Positions 11,673-23,641 of a stretch of 64,000 bases of DNA are shown in pieces. A program made the position numbers and the translations under genes. Below the pieces are notes generated by a model. The model was not told the DNA's origin. It saw only the letters and a list, made by a program, of their open reading frames with translations, and made no database searches. The stretch lies in the NCBI RefSeq assembly GCF_000149955.1, contig NC_030994.1:2223071-2287070 (forward strand), written 5' to 3'. This DNA comes from Fusarium oxysporum f. sp. lycopersici 4287 (lineage: Eukaryota > Ascomycota > Sordariomycetes > Hypocreales > Nectriaceae). Position 1 is the first letter of the stretch, and each line of letters begins with the position of its first letter.

Positions 11673-12499
11673 GGCTGTCTCATGGATGTAAAATTGAGAT
11701 TGCGAAACTGACCTTTGCGAGTAGATGTCGAGAACGATATAATGAAGATGCCGGGGACGATTTGTACGATACCCCCACGACATACGAAGTGCCCCTTTGC
11801 TCATTTCTCATGACACAAGCTTGACATGTTGTGAACTTGTGAAGTCAGACCCTTTTCTTCGTGACATGTTCCGCACGGCCAGGTGGAGCGCAAGGAGAGA
11901 CCCATCCTTGACTGCTCTGTATTCCGAGCGGTATATCAAGATAAAGTACTTATGTGCTTGGTCGACGCTTCAGAGGAGGGTTGGAAGAGGCTCAGTGCCT
12001 TGAGCACTATTCTAGCTTGCAGGACGCATCCTGTTATCTGCTGACTGATGGGTTCTTCGGAGTACTTGAGGCTTGCCTTGAGGACAGTGTAGAACTTTTG
12101 AGGTCAGTGGGGGGTGCAGCAATCTAAGTTGGAGATTTGAAGTCGATACATTTACCTGTGGCCCCAAAATATTATCTATTGTGACAGGGGTAGCCTCAAG
12201 CAGTATGAGGTTATGTAAGATAGAGAGTGAGTTTACTATATAGGGCTGTAGTTGTGGCACCTAGAGAGTATGTTGAATTGATTAGGAACATTGGACGAAT
12301 AAAATACCAACAGCACCTGAAACAATGGCCTTTTCCTCATCCAACATGATATTCACATTACAGAGTCTCTCTTTGTTCCTCCATTACATAATGCTGCAGT
12401 AGAGATCCAGGCAGCTCTGAAGCTTTAGTCCAATCGCGTTGTGGGGTCAATTAAGATCCCTGTAGTTTCCGTCGCGACAGGCGCGTCATGACGTCCCAC
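11673..12499. other. Intergenic region between the WD40 gene and the fen1 promoter
   Basis: About 0.8 kb. No frame here has a credible gene structure. It should hold the 3' UTR of the upstream gene and the distal fen1 promoter. Confidence 0.5.
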
Positions 12500-12505
12500 A
12501 CGCGT
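12500..12505. promoter_or_regulatory. MluI cell-cycle box (ACGCGT) upstream of fen1
   Basis: A perfect ACGCGT lies 157 nt upstream of the fen1 ATG, inside the context CACACGCGTAAAG. A GCGCGTCATGACGTC stretch just before it adds a half-site and a TGACGTC element. In yeasts this box binds MBF and drives G1/S expression of replication genes, including the FEN1 homologue RAD27. The match and position are seen; binding is inferred. Confidence 0.5.
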
Positions 12506-12661
12506 AAAGTCCCTTCTTCTTTCACGTTTCGTTTGCGCCTCCATCTCTTTTTTTCTCATTGATCAAGTCTCCTCTCTTTTCTTCTTGTTACTTGGATCTC
12601 AACTTCATTCCGAGTCTTATTTCTACAACTTGCCCCGGAATACCAGAGAAAAACTGCAAAG

Positions 12662-13952
12662 ATGGGTATTAAGCAACTCTTTTCGATCATCAAGGAGGAA
12701 GCTCCAGATTCGATCAAGGAGGGTGAGATCAAGAACCAGTTCGGCCGCAAGGTCGCCATTGTAAGCTCAGTACGAAATTTCAATACGAAGGATAGTTGCT
12801 TATGATATTAGGATGCTTCAATGAGTATCTACAGTTTCCTTATCGCCGTACGATCCGAAGGCCAACAGCTCATGAACGAGAGCGGCGAGACAACATCGCA
12901 TCTCATGGGCATGTTCTACCGTACTCTGCGCATGGTTGACAACGGAATCAAGCCCCTCTACGTTTTCGATGGTGCACCACCTAAACTCAAGTCTGGCGAG
13001 TTGGCCAAGCGTTTCCAGCGCAAGCAGGAAGCTACCGAAGGCCTCGAGGAGGCTAAGGAGACTGGTACAGCAGAAGATATCGAGAAGTTCTCACGACGAA
13101 CTGTTCGTGTCACTCGAGAGCACAATGCCGAATGCCAGCGTCTACTCAAGCTCATGGGCATTCCTTACATCATTGCGCCTACTGAGGCTGAGGCCCAGTG
13201 TGCTGTCTTGGCCCAGGCTGGCAAGGTGTATGCGGCCGCCAGTGAAGATATGGACACTCTTTGCTTCAACGCACCCATTTTACTGCGCCATCTTACTTTC
13301 AGCGAACAACGCAAAGAGCCCATTCAGGAGATTCACCTAGAAGAAGGTCCTCGAGGGCCCTTAACATGGAGAGGAAGCAGGTATGTTGCGACGTCCAGAT
13401 TGGTTGATACATTGGCCTAACCTTGCATAGTTTGTGGATCTTTGTATCCTGCTCGGCTGCGATTACCTTGACCCAATTCCCAAGGTCGGCCCCAGCACTG
13501 CCCTGAAGCTGATCCGTGAGCATGGTTCATTGGAGAAGGTTGTCGAGGCGATTGAGAAAGATCCCAAGAAGAAGTATACTATTCCTGAGGACTGGCCCTA
13601 TAAGGATGCTCGGGATCTATTTTTCGAGCCCGATGTGCGACAAGCCGACCACCCTGACTGCGATTTCAAATGGGAGAAGCCTGACATGGAAGGCCTTGTT
13701 CAGTTCCTCGTCACAGAGAAGGGGTTCTCGGAGGATCGTGTTCGCAGTGGAGGTGCCCGGCTGGAGAAGAATCTCAAGAGCTCTCAACAAGCTCGACTAG
13801 AGGGTTTCTTCAAGCCTGTTCCCAAGACAGATGCTGAGAAGGCAGCACACAAGCGAAAGCTGGATGAGAAGAATGAAGAGAAGCGAAAGAAGGCTAAGCA
13901 GGAGAAGAAGGACAAGGCTGCTTCTAAAGCCAAGCCTCGAGGTACCAAGTGA
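12662..13952 (+). CDS. FEN1: Flap endonuclease 1 (FEN1/Rad27), reading frame broken in exon 2
   Basis: Three exons (12662-12760, 12812-13380, 13431-13952) match FEN1 from end to end. They show the N-terminal [16 protein letters not shown] with the catalytic N-terminus, [27 protein letters not shown], the acidic metal-binding [12 protein letters not shown] and SEDMDTLCF, the H3TH region with [19 protein letters not shown], the PCNA-binding QARLEGFF, and a Lys-rich tail. FEN1 removes 5' flaps in Okazaki-fragment maturation and long-patch base-excision repair in the nucleus. Exon 2 is 569 nt, not the 567 needed. After EIHLE the frame is lost: relative to the family's KVLEGLN there is one extra A near 13341 and one extra C near 13358-13360. 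Read literally, the protein ends just past 13420 and lacks the H3TH part. Corrected length would be 395 aa, the family norm. A sequencing or assembly error is likelier than true loss. Confidence 0.9.
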
Positions 13953-15141
13953 AAGGATACATGGCATTGCAGTGAGACAAGAATCTGATGTCTTGGGGGG
14001 TATGGAAAAGGGTTAGCTACGTGCTGGGATCGGGAACGGAGTTTTTGGCGTTGTGGAGTGGTATATACCACCTGGAGGCTTTATCCGGTGGCATTAACAG
14101 CACTACGATGGATTTCTATAGAGATAATCTGTCCGCGTAATGAACGGCCTCAAGGGGAACGTCCTGAAGCAGGGGAGTTAAAGGACTCCTTAGTTTACGC
14201 TAAATCAACTTGAACATTTTTGTTACTCAAGATTGACATCTTCTCTCACCTCTCCTACAAAGGGTTTACGAAGAACTTGTAGGACAGTAAGCTTCAAACA
14301 GTTTGGACAGGTTTTGTTGTATATCATTGTGCATATTCAGTGGCTCACATAAATATGAATACAAATTCTGAAAATCCCCAGTAAACAAGTTCAGTTGTTC
14401 GGATGGTTTGTCAAGTTCGGAGACTCGCTGCATTCTCAGGCGGCAGATGGTGATCTGATGTAGATATATCACCGAACCAAGATGCTACTGGGGTCATATT
14501 CGGACTTTGGGCCCAACCAGCCAAACAAGACGAATTTCCAACACATGCAAGTGAAATGCAACAAAGGGTCTTCTCCGCATGCTCTTTTTAGATGGGTTGT
14601 CCGTTCCCCGTGGGGGTTTGTCCCCTTGTAAAGTTGGCGAGTCGTGAGCATTTACCTCGGACGCCATATTTGGCAATGCTGGACCTCCGATTGGACAGCG
14701 CATAGAAGCCTCGGCATCCTCCATCATGACATCAACGCATGCGCTAGAGTTTAGCAGTAGAGCAATTGTCGTTTACTGCAGCTCTTTCACATGCAAAATG
14801 AACATAGCGAGGCGTAGGCACATGACCTTTGTCTCTCTACCATGACCGCATCGAGTAATGCCGTGAATGGGACGACTCATGACCTGAAGCGACAAGTTTT
14901 CCCCAGAAAAAAGATGATAGAATATGGGGGTGGAGCTGAAGCACCAACATGTGATTGTAATGCTACCTATGCTTTTGCCGAAGCATGTTTTAAAAAAGGT
15001 TCATGAAAGGCTTATGATCCCTTCCTCCTCCTTCTTTTTCTCCCATATTGTCGTGTTGGCCTTTTCTTTTGATTCTGTGATATATACCCTTTGACAGTTT
15101 TGATTATCCTTTTCCCATCACATCAGCAACACAAAGTCAAC
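13953..15141. other. Intergenic region, fen1 3' side to b5-dehydrogenase promoter
   Basis: About 1.2 kb without a supportable gene. A pyrimidine-rich leader and a TGATATATACC TATA-like element (about 15078-15088) sit about 55-65 nt before the next ATG. Confidence 0.5.
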
Positions 15142-16888
15142 ATGTCTAAAGTCTTTACCACAAGCGACGTTGCGTCGCATAACAAGCCCGGCGACTTGTA
15201 CATCATTGTCGATGGCGATGTTTACGATTTGACAAAATTTCAAGACGACCACCCAGGTAGGTCAATCACGATACACTCCTCGAAACCCAGATCTAACGCG
15301 CAATAGGTGGTAAGAAGATTCTCCAGCGCGTCGGCGGCAAGGACGCTTCCAAGCAATTCTGGAAGTACCACAACGAGGGTATCCTCAAGAAGTACAAGAA
15401 GCAGCTTCAGGTCGGATCTCTTGACTCCAAGCCCGCGGCCCCCGAGCCTAAGCCTGAGGCCAATGCTGCTCCGGTGCCCGCGGCCCCTACACCCAAGGCC
15501 GTGAAGACTACACAGAAGGAGGTTGCTGCCAAGGAGGAAGACGCCGAGGCTCTTGAGCCTTTCGGTGACCAGATTCCCTTTGCTGACCCTGCCTGGTACC
15601 AAAGCGTGGGTTTACCCCTGTTACCTTCTGTCAACTCCTTGCTTACACGTGTTAGTACCACTCACCATACTTCAACGAATCTCATGCTGCTCTCCGCGCC
15701 GAGATCCGCGAATGGGTTGAGAAAGATATCGAGCCTTATGTCACCGACTGGGACGAGGCCAAGGAGGTCCCCGAGGAGATCTATAAGGAGATGGGTCGTC
15801 GCGGTTACCTCGCTGGTCTTCTCGGTGTCAAGTACCCAACCCAATATGTTCCTCAAGGTATCAAGTCTGTCGCTCCTGAGCAGTGGGATCTCTTCCACGA
15901 GATGATCATCACCGACGAGCTGTCCCGCACTGGCTCTGGTGGTTTCGTCTGGAACATCATCGGTGGCTTCGGTATTGGCTGCCCTCCTCTTATGAAGTTC
16001 GGTAAGAAGGAGCTCAAAGACCGTATCATGCCTGGTATCCTTAGTGGTGAGAAGCGCATTTGCTTGGCTATCACTGAGCCTGATGCTGGTAGTGATGTCG
16101 CCAACCTGACCTGCGAGGCCAAGCTGAGCGAGGATGGCAAGCACTACATCGTCAACGGTGAGAAGAAGTGGATTACCAACGGTATCTGGGCCGACTACTT
16201 CACCGTCGCTGTGCGAACTGGAGAGGCTGGTATGAACGGTGTGTCTCTGCTCCTCATCGAGCGTGGCGAGGGTGTTTCCACCCGACGCATGCCTTGCCAA
16301 GGTGTCCTGTCTTCAGGAACAACATACATCACCTTCGAAGATGTGAAGGTTCCCGTTGAGAACTTGCTCGGCAAGCAGAACCAGGGTTTCAAGGTCATCA
16401 TGACCAACTTCAACCACGAGCGTATGGGTATTATCATCCAGTCCCTCCGATTCTCTCGTGTCTGCTACGAGGAGTCCGTCAAGTACGGTAGCAAGCGACG
16501 CACATTCGGCAAGAAGCTCATTGACCACCCTGTTATCCGCATGAAGCTCGCTCACATGGCTCGTCAAATCGAGGCCTCATACAACTGGCTCGAGAACCTC
16601 ATCTACCAGTGCGAGCGCATGGGCGAGACAGAGGCTATGCTTCGACTCGGCGGTCCTATTGCTGGTCTCAAGGCTCAATCTACCCTCACATTTGAGTTCT
16701 GTGCCCGGGAAGCTAGTCAGATCTTCGGTGGTCTGAGTTACTCTCGAGGAGGCCAGGGTGCCAAGGTCGAGCGACTGTACCGTGATGTGCGAGCATATGC
16801 CATCCCCGGTGGCAGTGAAGAGATTATGCTTGATCTTAGCATGAGGCAGAGTCTGAGAGTTGCAAAGGCTGTGGGTATGAAGCTGTAA
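15142..16888 (+). CDS. Cytochrome b5 / acyl-CoA dehydrogenase fusion protein
   Basis: Exons 15142-15256, 15307-15605 and 15656-16888 give 548 aa. Residues 1-80 form a cytochrome b5 heme domain, with the axial-ligand motif DDHPGGKK split by the first intron. A Pro/Ala/Lys linker follows (about 90-125), then a full acyl-CoA dehydrogenase: mixed N-terminal helices, AITEPDAGSDVANL (FAD-binding loop), WITNGIWADYF, the middle beta domain, FGKKLIDHPVIRMKLA, and IFGGLSYSRGGQGAKVERLYRDVR. The enzyme should oxidise an acyl-CoA with FAD, and the fused b5 domain may take up or relay electrons; substrate and acceptor are unknown. At the MCAD-type base position the sequence is IPGGSEEI, without the Glu of YEGT, but E393 in NHERMG occupies the place used by isovaleryl-CoA dehydrogenase. 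The C-terminus is MKL, only a weak peroxisomal PTS1 variant, so the compartment is open. Confidence 0.92.
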
Positions 16889-17952
16889 AAGCCGGAGTAA
16901 AGATCATTTGTATATATATTGCACCACCCTGGAGTTACTTATTTGGCTATGGCCTTGGGCTAGATGTCAGGCCGAGTAGAGCGAAGAATGAATACCAGTT
17001 TTTACAAATTCCATGATAAATGATGAACGAATGGCTTGCGTGAATTGGCAATTCCTCCAGCGGTTATTGGTCATGCCATTGTTTTCATGTGATTGAGAGA
17101 TCGTGATAGGTAGCCTGCCTAGCATCGAGTAACGTGGAGTAACGCCACCTTTCTTGACCTAGAATGTGAATTAATAGATGAACAATGAGAACTTGACCTT
17201 CAGAGGTACATATTCTCTCAAAACATACGCAGGGATGGACTGTTCTTTGTCAATCGAAGAACTTAACCCCATACTACAGTGACAAGGTGTACCTCGCTTG
17301 TTAAATCGTTAGAGCTGGCCCCTGCTTAGAGCTGGAGGTATCATGCGTCCTCATTGAAACTCTGTTGATTTTCATCTCTCGTGTCATTTTCATCACAACA
17401 AAAGCCTCGGAATCTCCCTCCGAGAGTCGCTCAACTCCAAGCAAACACTTGGCAAATTCCCAGAATACAATAGACTAGATCGCTTTAGCAAAAGCTCATT
17501 CTCGTCCATCTCAGCAAACGATAAAAACCGGGCTGCCCCGCCTACACGTGACCAAAAACTGCAGGGCCTTCCGCCGCAATGAGGCACACACCATCGTCAC
17601 CTTCACCTTCAAACTCCAAGACTGAGCCTACTCTACTCTATTTCTTCCCTCCACCAAGAACCGAATCACACCTTTAAACACCCCACGACGACAAGAGACC
17701 TCTCCACACGACATAGACCTCGCGCTTTCAACTAACTAAAGCACTTTCATCCCTGAGTCTTCTTTCTCAGGTAGTTCGCGCACCGATTTTCTTCCGACCT
17801 CTCTCCACACAAACCAACAACGCCTTGCAGCTCCTCACCTGCTGCCCCCTCCCGCGCCCCGAACCCACGAGAGGCCGACCTCTGTGCTGTTTTGCATATA
17901 ATACCTCACCCTTTTACTTTCTTTCGATCCGTAGACGGATCCTATACACGCA
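16889..17952. other. Intergenic region and long leader of DHH1
   Basis: About 1.06 kb. The first 450 bases show nothing recognisable. From about 17590 to 17950 the plus strand is C-rich and A/C/T-rich with almost no G runs, typical of a long fungal 5' UTR, as expected for DHH1. Confidence 0.5.
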
Positions 17953-19634
17953 ATGGCGGATCAGCTAGCAGACAAGCTGAAATCCACCCAACTCAGGTCC
18001 GCTGCGCCGCCCTAGCGGCCCTTGTGAGCTTGGACTAACTCGAGCAGTGACGGTGCTCCCGCCGCGAGTGACGAGTGGAAGAAGAACCTGAACCTCCCCG
18101 CAAAGGATAACCGACAACAAACAGAGGTACATGCTGCAATCATGATTTCCTTGGCGCACGCCCAGAGGCTGACCTTTGTCCCCAGGATGTTACAAACACA
18201 AAGGGCCTCGAGTTCGAGAACTTTGCCCTCAAGCGAGATCTACTTATGGGAATTTTTGAAGCAGGATTTGAGAAACCTTCACCAATTCAAGAGGAAGCTA
18301 TACCCGTCGCATTAACTGGTCGAGATATTCTTGCACGAGCAAAGAACGGCACTGGCAAGACAGCTGCCTTTGTCATCCCTACCTTGGAACGCATCAATCC
18401 CAAGGTTTCCAAGATTCAATGTCTTATCCTTGTTCCCACACGTGAGCTTGCCATGCAGACCTCGCAAGTCTGCAAGACCCTCGGCAAGCACCTCGGCATT
18501 AATGTTATGGTTACGACTGGTGGTACCGGTCTTCGAGATGACATTATTCGTCTGCAGGATCCCGTCCATATTGTGGTTGGTACCCCAGGCCGAATTCTCG
18601 ATCTCGCTGGCAAGAATGTTGCCGACCTTAGCGAATGCCCCATGTTCATCATGGATGAAGCCGATAAGCTTCTATCCATCGAGTTTACTCCCGTTATCGA
18701 ACAGCTTCTGCAATTTCACCCCAAGGACCGACAAGTCATGCTTTTCTCAGCCACATTCCCTCTGTCCGTCAAGGACTTTTCCGATAAGAACATGGTCAGC
18801 CCCTATGAGATCAACCTGATGGACGAGCTCACTCTGAGGGGTATCACTCAATACTACGCCTTTGTTGAAGAGAAGCAGAAGGTCCACTGCTTGAACACCC
18901 TCTTCTCCAAGCTCCAAATCAACCAGTCGATTATCTTCTGTAATTCCACCAACCGAGTCGAACTTCTCGCTAAGAAAATTACCGAACTTGGATACTCCTG
19001 CTTCTACAGTCATGCTAAGATGCAGCAACATGCACGAAACCGTGTTTTCCACGACTTCCGCAACGGTGTGTGCCGTAACTTGGTCTGTTCCGATCTCCTC
19101 ACCCGTGGTATCGACATCCAGGCTGTCAACGTTGTCATCAACTTTGATTTCCCCAAGAATGCCGAGACCTACCTTCATCGCATTGGTCGATCTGGTCGTT
19201 ATGGCCACCTTGGTCTGGCTATCAACCTGATCAACTGGGACGACCGCTTCAACCTCTACAACATTGAGCGGGATCTTGGCACTGAGATCCAGCCTATCCC
19301 CGCCAGCATCGACAAGAGTCTCTATGTCTACGAGAACCCTGAGTCGATCCCCCGACCCATCTCCAACATGCAAAGGGGACAGCTACCTGCGGCCCAGGGT
19401 CAGCAGCAGCCCCAAACTCAACAACCTCAGCAATACCAACAGCCTCAGCAGATGCAGCAGGCTGGTCTGCCTCAACAAGGCCAGGGTAATTGGCAGAGCC
19501 AAAACCCTCAGCACGGCAACCCGCACTATAACAACGGCGGGCGAGGTCGTGGACGAGGCCGTGGGTATCGTGGCCGCGGTGGCCAAGGCGCAGGCGGTCG
19601 AGGTCGCGGCCCGCCCCGCGATGCCCAATCCTAA
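17953..19634 (+). CDS. DHH1: DEAD-box RNA helicase Dhh1 (DDX6 family)
   Basis: Exons 17953-17996, 18048-18126 and 18186-19634 give 523 aa. Helicase motifs are all present: Q motif ([13 protein letters not shown]), motif I AKNGTGKT (93-100), PTRELA, GTPGR, DEAD (198-201), SAT (229-231), ARN/FHDFR, and HRIGRSGR (372-379). The long stretches [20 protein letters not shown] and [15 protein letters not shown] are diagnostic for Dhh1/DDX6 rather than eIF4A. Dhh1 activates decapping and represses translation of mRNAs in P-bodies together with Pat1, Edc3 and the Lsm proteins. The C-terminal tail (about 425 onward) is a Gln-rich block followed by an RG/RGG-rich block ([13 protein letters not shown]), longer than the short tail of the human protein and of the low-complexity type associated with condensates. 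The ATG at 17953 is supported by two in-phase introns. Confidence 0.96.
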
Positions 19635-22600
19635 TATTATATATACTCATGCATGGCGTTAGGTAGGCGAGACAGGGGTTTAAGGATGACTTTAAGATGA
19701 TTTTTTTTTGTACTGGGTTGTGATTTCAATGTTGGATTGTACATTATTCGCATATTTTTCCGCGAATGGATGGGACGGCGAACGGCCTGCACTGCCGATG
19801 GATTACGACTCCTTCGACACTTTCACAAAGGGTTTCTATGCAAAAACCCAACACATTAGCGAGCCCCGACTCATATGGCTCACGCATTCTTGGCATGGAG
19901 GCCCTGTTGGCTTCCTTTTTGCACGGATCTGTCAGTCGTATCATCACCATCGGCTTTGGCATTCTGTTTGATTTGGTTCATGATATCTACGGATGATGAA
20001 AAAGAGCGAGAAATGGAACTTCCAGGGAAAAGGTGTTCTTTGGGCATCGACCACGGTAGACACACCCGCTTTGGGGCTGGGCACAGCCAAATGGTGCGGG
20101 GAGAAGGGAAAGGAAGGGGGTGTTTCTGAGGTTCGAGGCGTTCGAGGCTTTTCACGCGGATGGCGTTGCCCTCGGTTTGTATTTGAGGGCTGCAATTTCT
20201 GTAGCTGACTTGCGATTTGAACGGCACCTCGGCGGAGCGAGCGCACGGGGGATATGATACCCTTACGACAAATCTACGTTGGATGAGCGGATCTCATGAG
20301 TTGAGGCAGACTCTGCTAGACGTATTGGTGGGTTCGAAAGGGCTTTATGAGGCCCACGGGTAACATCACTACATTGATCTTGCTCTCTCTCCCCTATCAC
20401 GGACAAGATGCAGTCTTTGCTCGAACATGGCTTCTCGCGACAAGACTGAGGGTTGAGACAGTGAGATGACTGCTATTGAGCAGCACCAATGAAAACCATG
20501 AAAGTAGAAAAACAAGAAAAAATAACTTTTGGGAGGGGAAACTGAAATGGACTGGATGGCTTTCGTACCGGCTCGGCACGTGCCGTTGTATGGACGGATT
20601 TTGCGTTCTGCAACGACGTGGCTGGAGCTGGTGAGGCAGATAGTTTATTTGAGCAAAACTGTGGGATTTCCCACTTTCCTCTCATACAGATGACTCTTGA
20701 CTCTTGTGATAACTTGTGATAGTGAACTTATTGAGAGGAATAGCGTGGTCGATCACAGGGAGTAGAAATGATTCAGATGTAGTTCGATTTTGACAGATCA
20801 GAAACCACCTGTACGGCAAGCCCCTGTTTAAGATTCAAGTTTAAGTTTGAGAGAACACTGTATGTAGTAATTGGGGTGTGTTAAGAGAGTCAAGTTAGGA
20901 AGTTGTCGTGAAACGTCTGAAAGAGGCTCGTGAAGTAAAAAAGAATGAGTCAGCACTGGAATGCGACCTGACAAAAACCAGGGGCAGGGTCCATAGGGCT
21001 TTCACGTATCTGATCAACAAAGGCGCGTTAGTTAGCACTAGACTACACATGTTCCTGGAAATCACAGCCCTCCTTTTTATTTCCAGAGAGAGGGCCAAGA
21101 AAGTTGAGTTAGCTGTTCTTGAAAGGATTCATGGAGGATTGCGTAGACAGTGGATCCTTTACATCTGTCACGGTTGCTCGCATTCTTCGCCAACCCCGAG
21201 AAGGGCCGTGCTCTGTGGGTGGCTTGGCAGGGGGGTTAGGAAGGTATCTGTTATTGAAGAGGAAGAGGCAGCCAAGAGTATACGAGATGTTGTGGAGAAT
21301 GAAGAGCTTGTTTAGATATTGGGGTTGATATGTTGTAGGATGATGAGCCTGGCTTTGTCGTAAGGAGGTTGATACTAAAGATGAGAATCACTTGTGAGAG
21401 CAGCATGATAAGTCATGTATGATGTATAACGATGCTCCATATGTTACAGGAAACGCACATGCCCGTGATACGAACTTTGAGTGACAGCATAGGGTGGGTA
21501 TTCGCCCGTTCTTCAGAGTGAGACTTCACCACAAGTACCATGATCCCAATAAACATCTACAAGACCCAAGACTATGGTGCACTTCTCTTCATACTGAATA
21601 TAGTAACATATTGAATGCTAAAGCCGCGGGATTATCACAGTATGGGCGGATGTTGGACGCTGCATGTTGGATGATAGATCAGCCGCATAAAAACTGGTTT
21701 CATAAGGGTCACAGCCATGACGGAATGTGCTAGCTAGCGGTGAAGACAAAAAACAAGGGACAGGAACAAATGTCTTGGGACCAAAAAAAGACTTGGAACA
21801 AGAGAGAATGGCGCCGATCTTGCAAATCGACATATCAGCCAAAACGACGATCAGTTGCCATTAGTTGAATGGTGTGTTTAGTCTGAAGAAACACTACCAA
21901 GATATGTTGCCACTTACAAATCATTCTTACGATTTCATATTCAAAGTTGAGCTGAAGAGTAAATATGTTAGTACCAAGTCTTGAGATTTGGCTTAGTCTT
22001 CATATCCACGACAACGAGATTGAAAGAGACGGGGGAAAGTGGATCTTGACCCCCCGTGGTTGTGTTAACGGTGCCTGGGGTGATTGGGTGATTGATGTTG
22101 ACGGGATCCAATGGCTGCAGATGACTGACAAGGTTCTTTAATAGCTAGTAACAAGCTCTCGGAGCCTTAAAAGCACCCGAACAATATTGAAATCAGATCA
22201 GCTAGCTGAATTAAACATCAAGTTACTGAAGCTGTATTATAAGCAGAGTCAATGCTTCAAGACTGCAAGTTTCATGTTGAAGAGACATGAGTCGAGATAT
22301 AACGCGCTACCCACTGTTCGACTTCTGAGGCAAACTTAGAATGAGACGGGCACTGATTGATGCTTCATGACAAGGATGATATTGAATAAGGAGATCGTAT
22401 TGAATCATGGAGAAGCCTGGGTTAGATCATGCTGTACTGTACTGTAAAGTTGGCTGTTCTCTATGTTACCCCTTGGCGAGATAAGAAGAAGGATGATTAT
22501 GGCCACAGATCGTCAAATCTGACAACACCACAACCGACCGGCACTTCTAATGGCATATTAAATTGTGTCAATGGCGTGTATCTTTTCTCTAACCCGTACC

Positions 22601-23641
22601 TGTAAAAATACAAGAGCTAGACGCCAATATTGCAAGCCACCGATAAATAGTAGCAGCGGCATCAGACGGACGGGAGACGGGTTTCCAGGGCCGTCTGCCA
22701 AGCCCCAAGCCAAGCCCATCTGTCGTGGGACTTATGCCACGCAAACCCTTCCCTTTCAGTGGTCCACACAGCCCAGTTGCATTGCTTCAGTGGGTGGAGT
22801 GCACTGAAAGATAGCCCAGAATACGCTGTGCCCAGTAAAACAGAGCCTGTCAGACGTCCACCAATCCTCACATCTCATATCAGCCGGGATCCCGGGTGGC
22901 CCCATCCTTTATCCCATTGGGTACCATCTCCTTCCCCCTTCTTCCTTACAGGACACACAGAGAGACGCCTCATTTCCAGTTTTAGGTACAGGCCAGGCAA
23001 GGCAGGAAGGAGCTGCTGCAACTGCTACTGCTGAAAGAAAGAGCCTAGGCCCCGTCACTTTTTCCCGCCCGGATTTCTCCCAGCCTCACCACCACCAGCA
23101 ACACTACACCATCCTCCGTCTCTCTTCTCCGTCTCCGTCGCTCACCTCACCTCACACCCAGAAATCGATCTAATTCGACAGCACATTAATTGGGAATTCG
23201 ATATACGAAACCTCTTCCCATCGCAATCATCTTCATACAACTCCGTAGCCCATTTAATCTACAGCTTCAACTTCGCCCGGGCTTTCGCTTCCCCCCTCGA
23301 CTTTTCACCCCAGCGTGGTGTCCCTGCCCTGCCCATTGGTCGACCCGCCAAGCATCCCCCCGTGCGCCCAGCCAGCAAGGCCCTCGAACCAATTTCCCTT
23401 TCTCTCGTCTCTACCGCCCATTGTTCCACCAACAACGTTAATACTCAACCCAGAGTTAGTGAGAGCGAACCACTGCGACAGGAAGACAAGTGATTGCAGA
23501 GCCCGACGGCGTCTCGACGACATTATCACATCCACAAACCCCGATTTAGGCTCGAAATAGCATCACTTCACCCAGTAGCATCTACCGCGTCAGCACTCGC
23601 TGGTCTTGGCCTCCAGCGAGTTCTTCACATCCCCGCTCGAA
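19635..23641. other. 4 kb intergenic region, DHH1 3' side to MSS4 leader
   Basis: No supportable gene. A 135-codon frame at 20908-21315 begins with GTG and its first ATG is near its middle, so it is unlikely to be real. The last 600 bases (about 23040-23640) are strongly C/T-rich and should be the MSS4 5' UTR and core promoter. A TGTACTGTACTGTA repeat lies near 22434-22447. Confidence 0.5.

Noticed and set aside
15662..16300. 212-codon frame antisense to the acyl-CoA dehydrogenase
   Set aside because: Shadow of the sense codon bias; the sense frame encodes a complete conserved enzyme.
18747..19373. 208-codon frame antisense to DHH1
   Set aside because: It is a shadow of strongly biased helicase codons; its composition (Val/Asp/Glu-rich) mirrors the sense strand and it has no independent features.
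20908..21315. 135-codon frame between DHH1 and MSS4
   Set aside because: GTG start, first ATG halfway through, no conserved features and no leader-like upstream sequence.
23606..23641. Upstream TTG start for MSS4
   Set aside because: Eukaryotic genes rarely start at TTG, and the ATG at 23642 is 36 nt downstream in good context.
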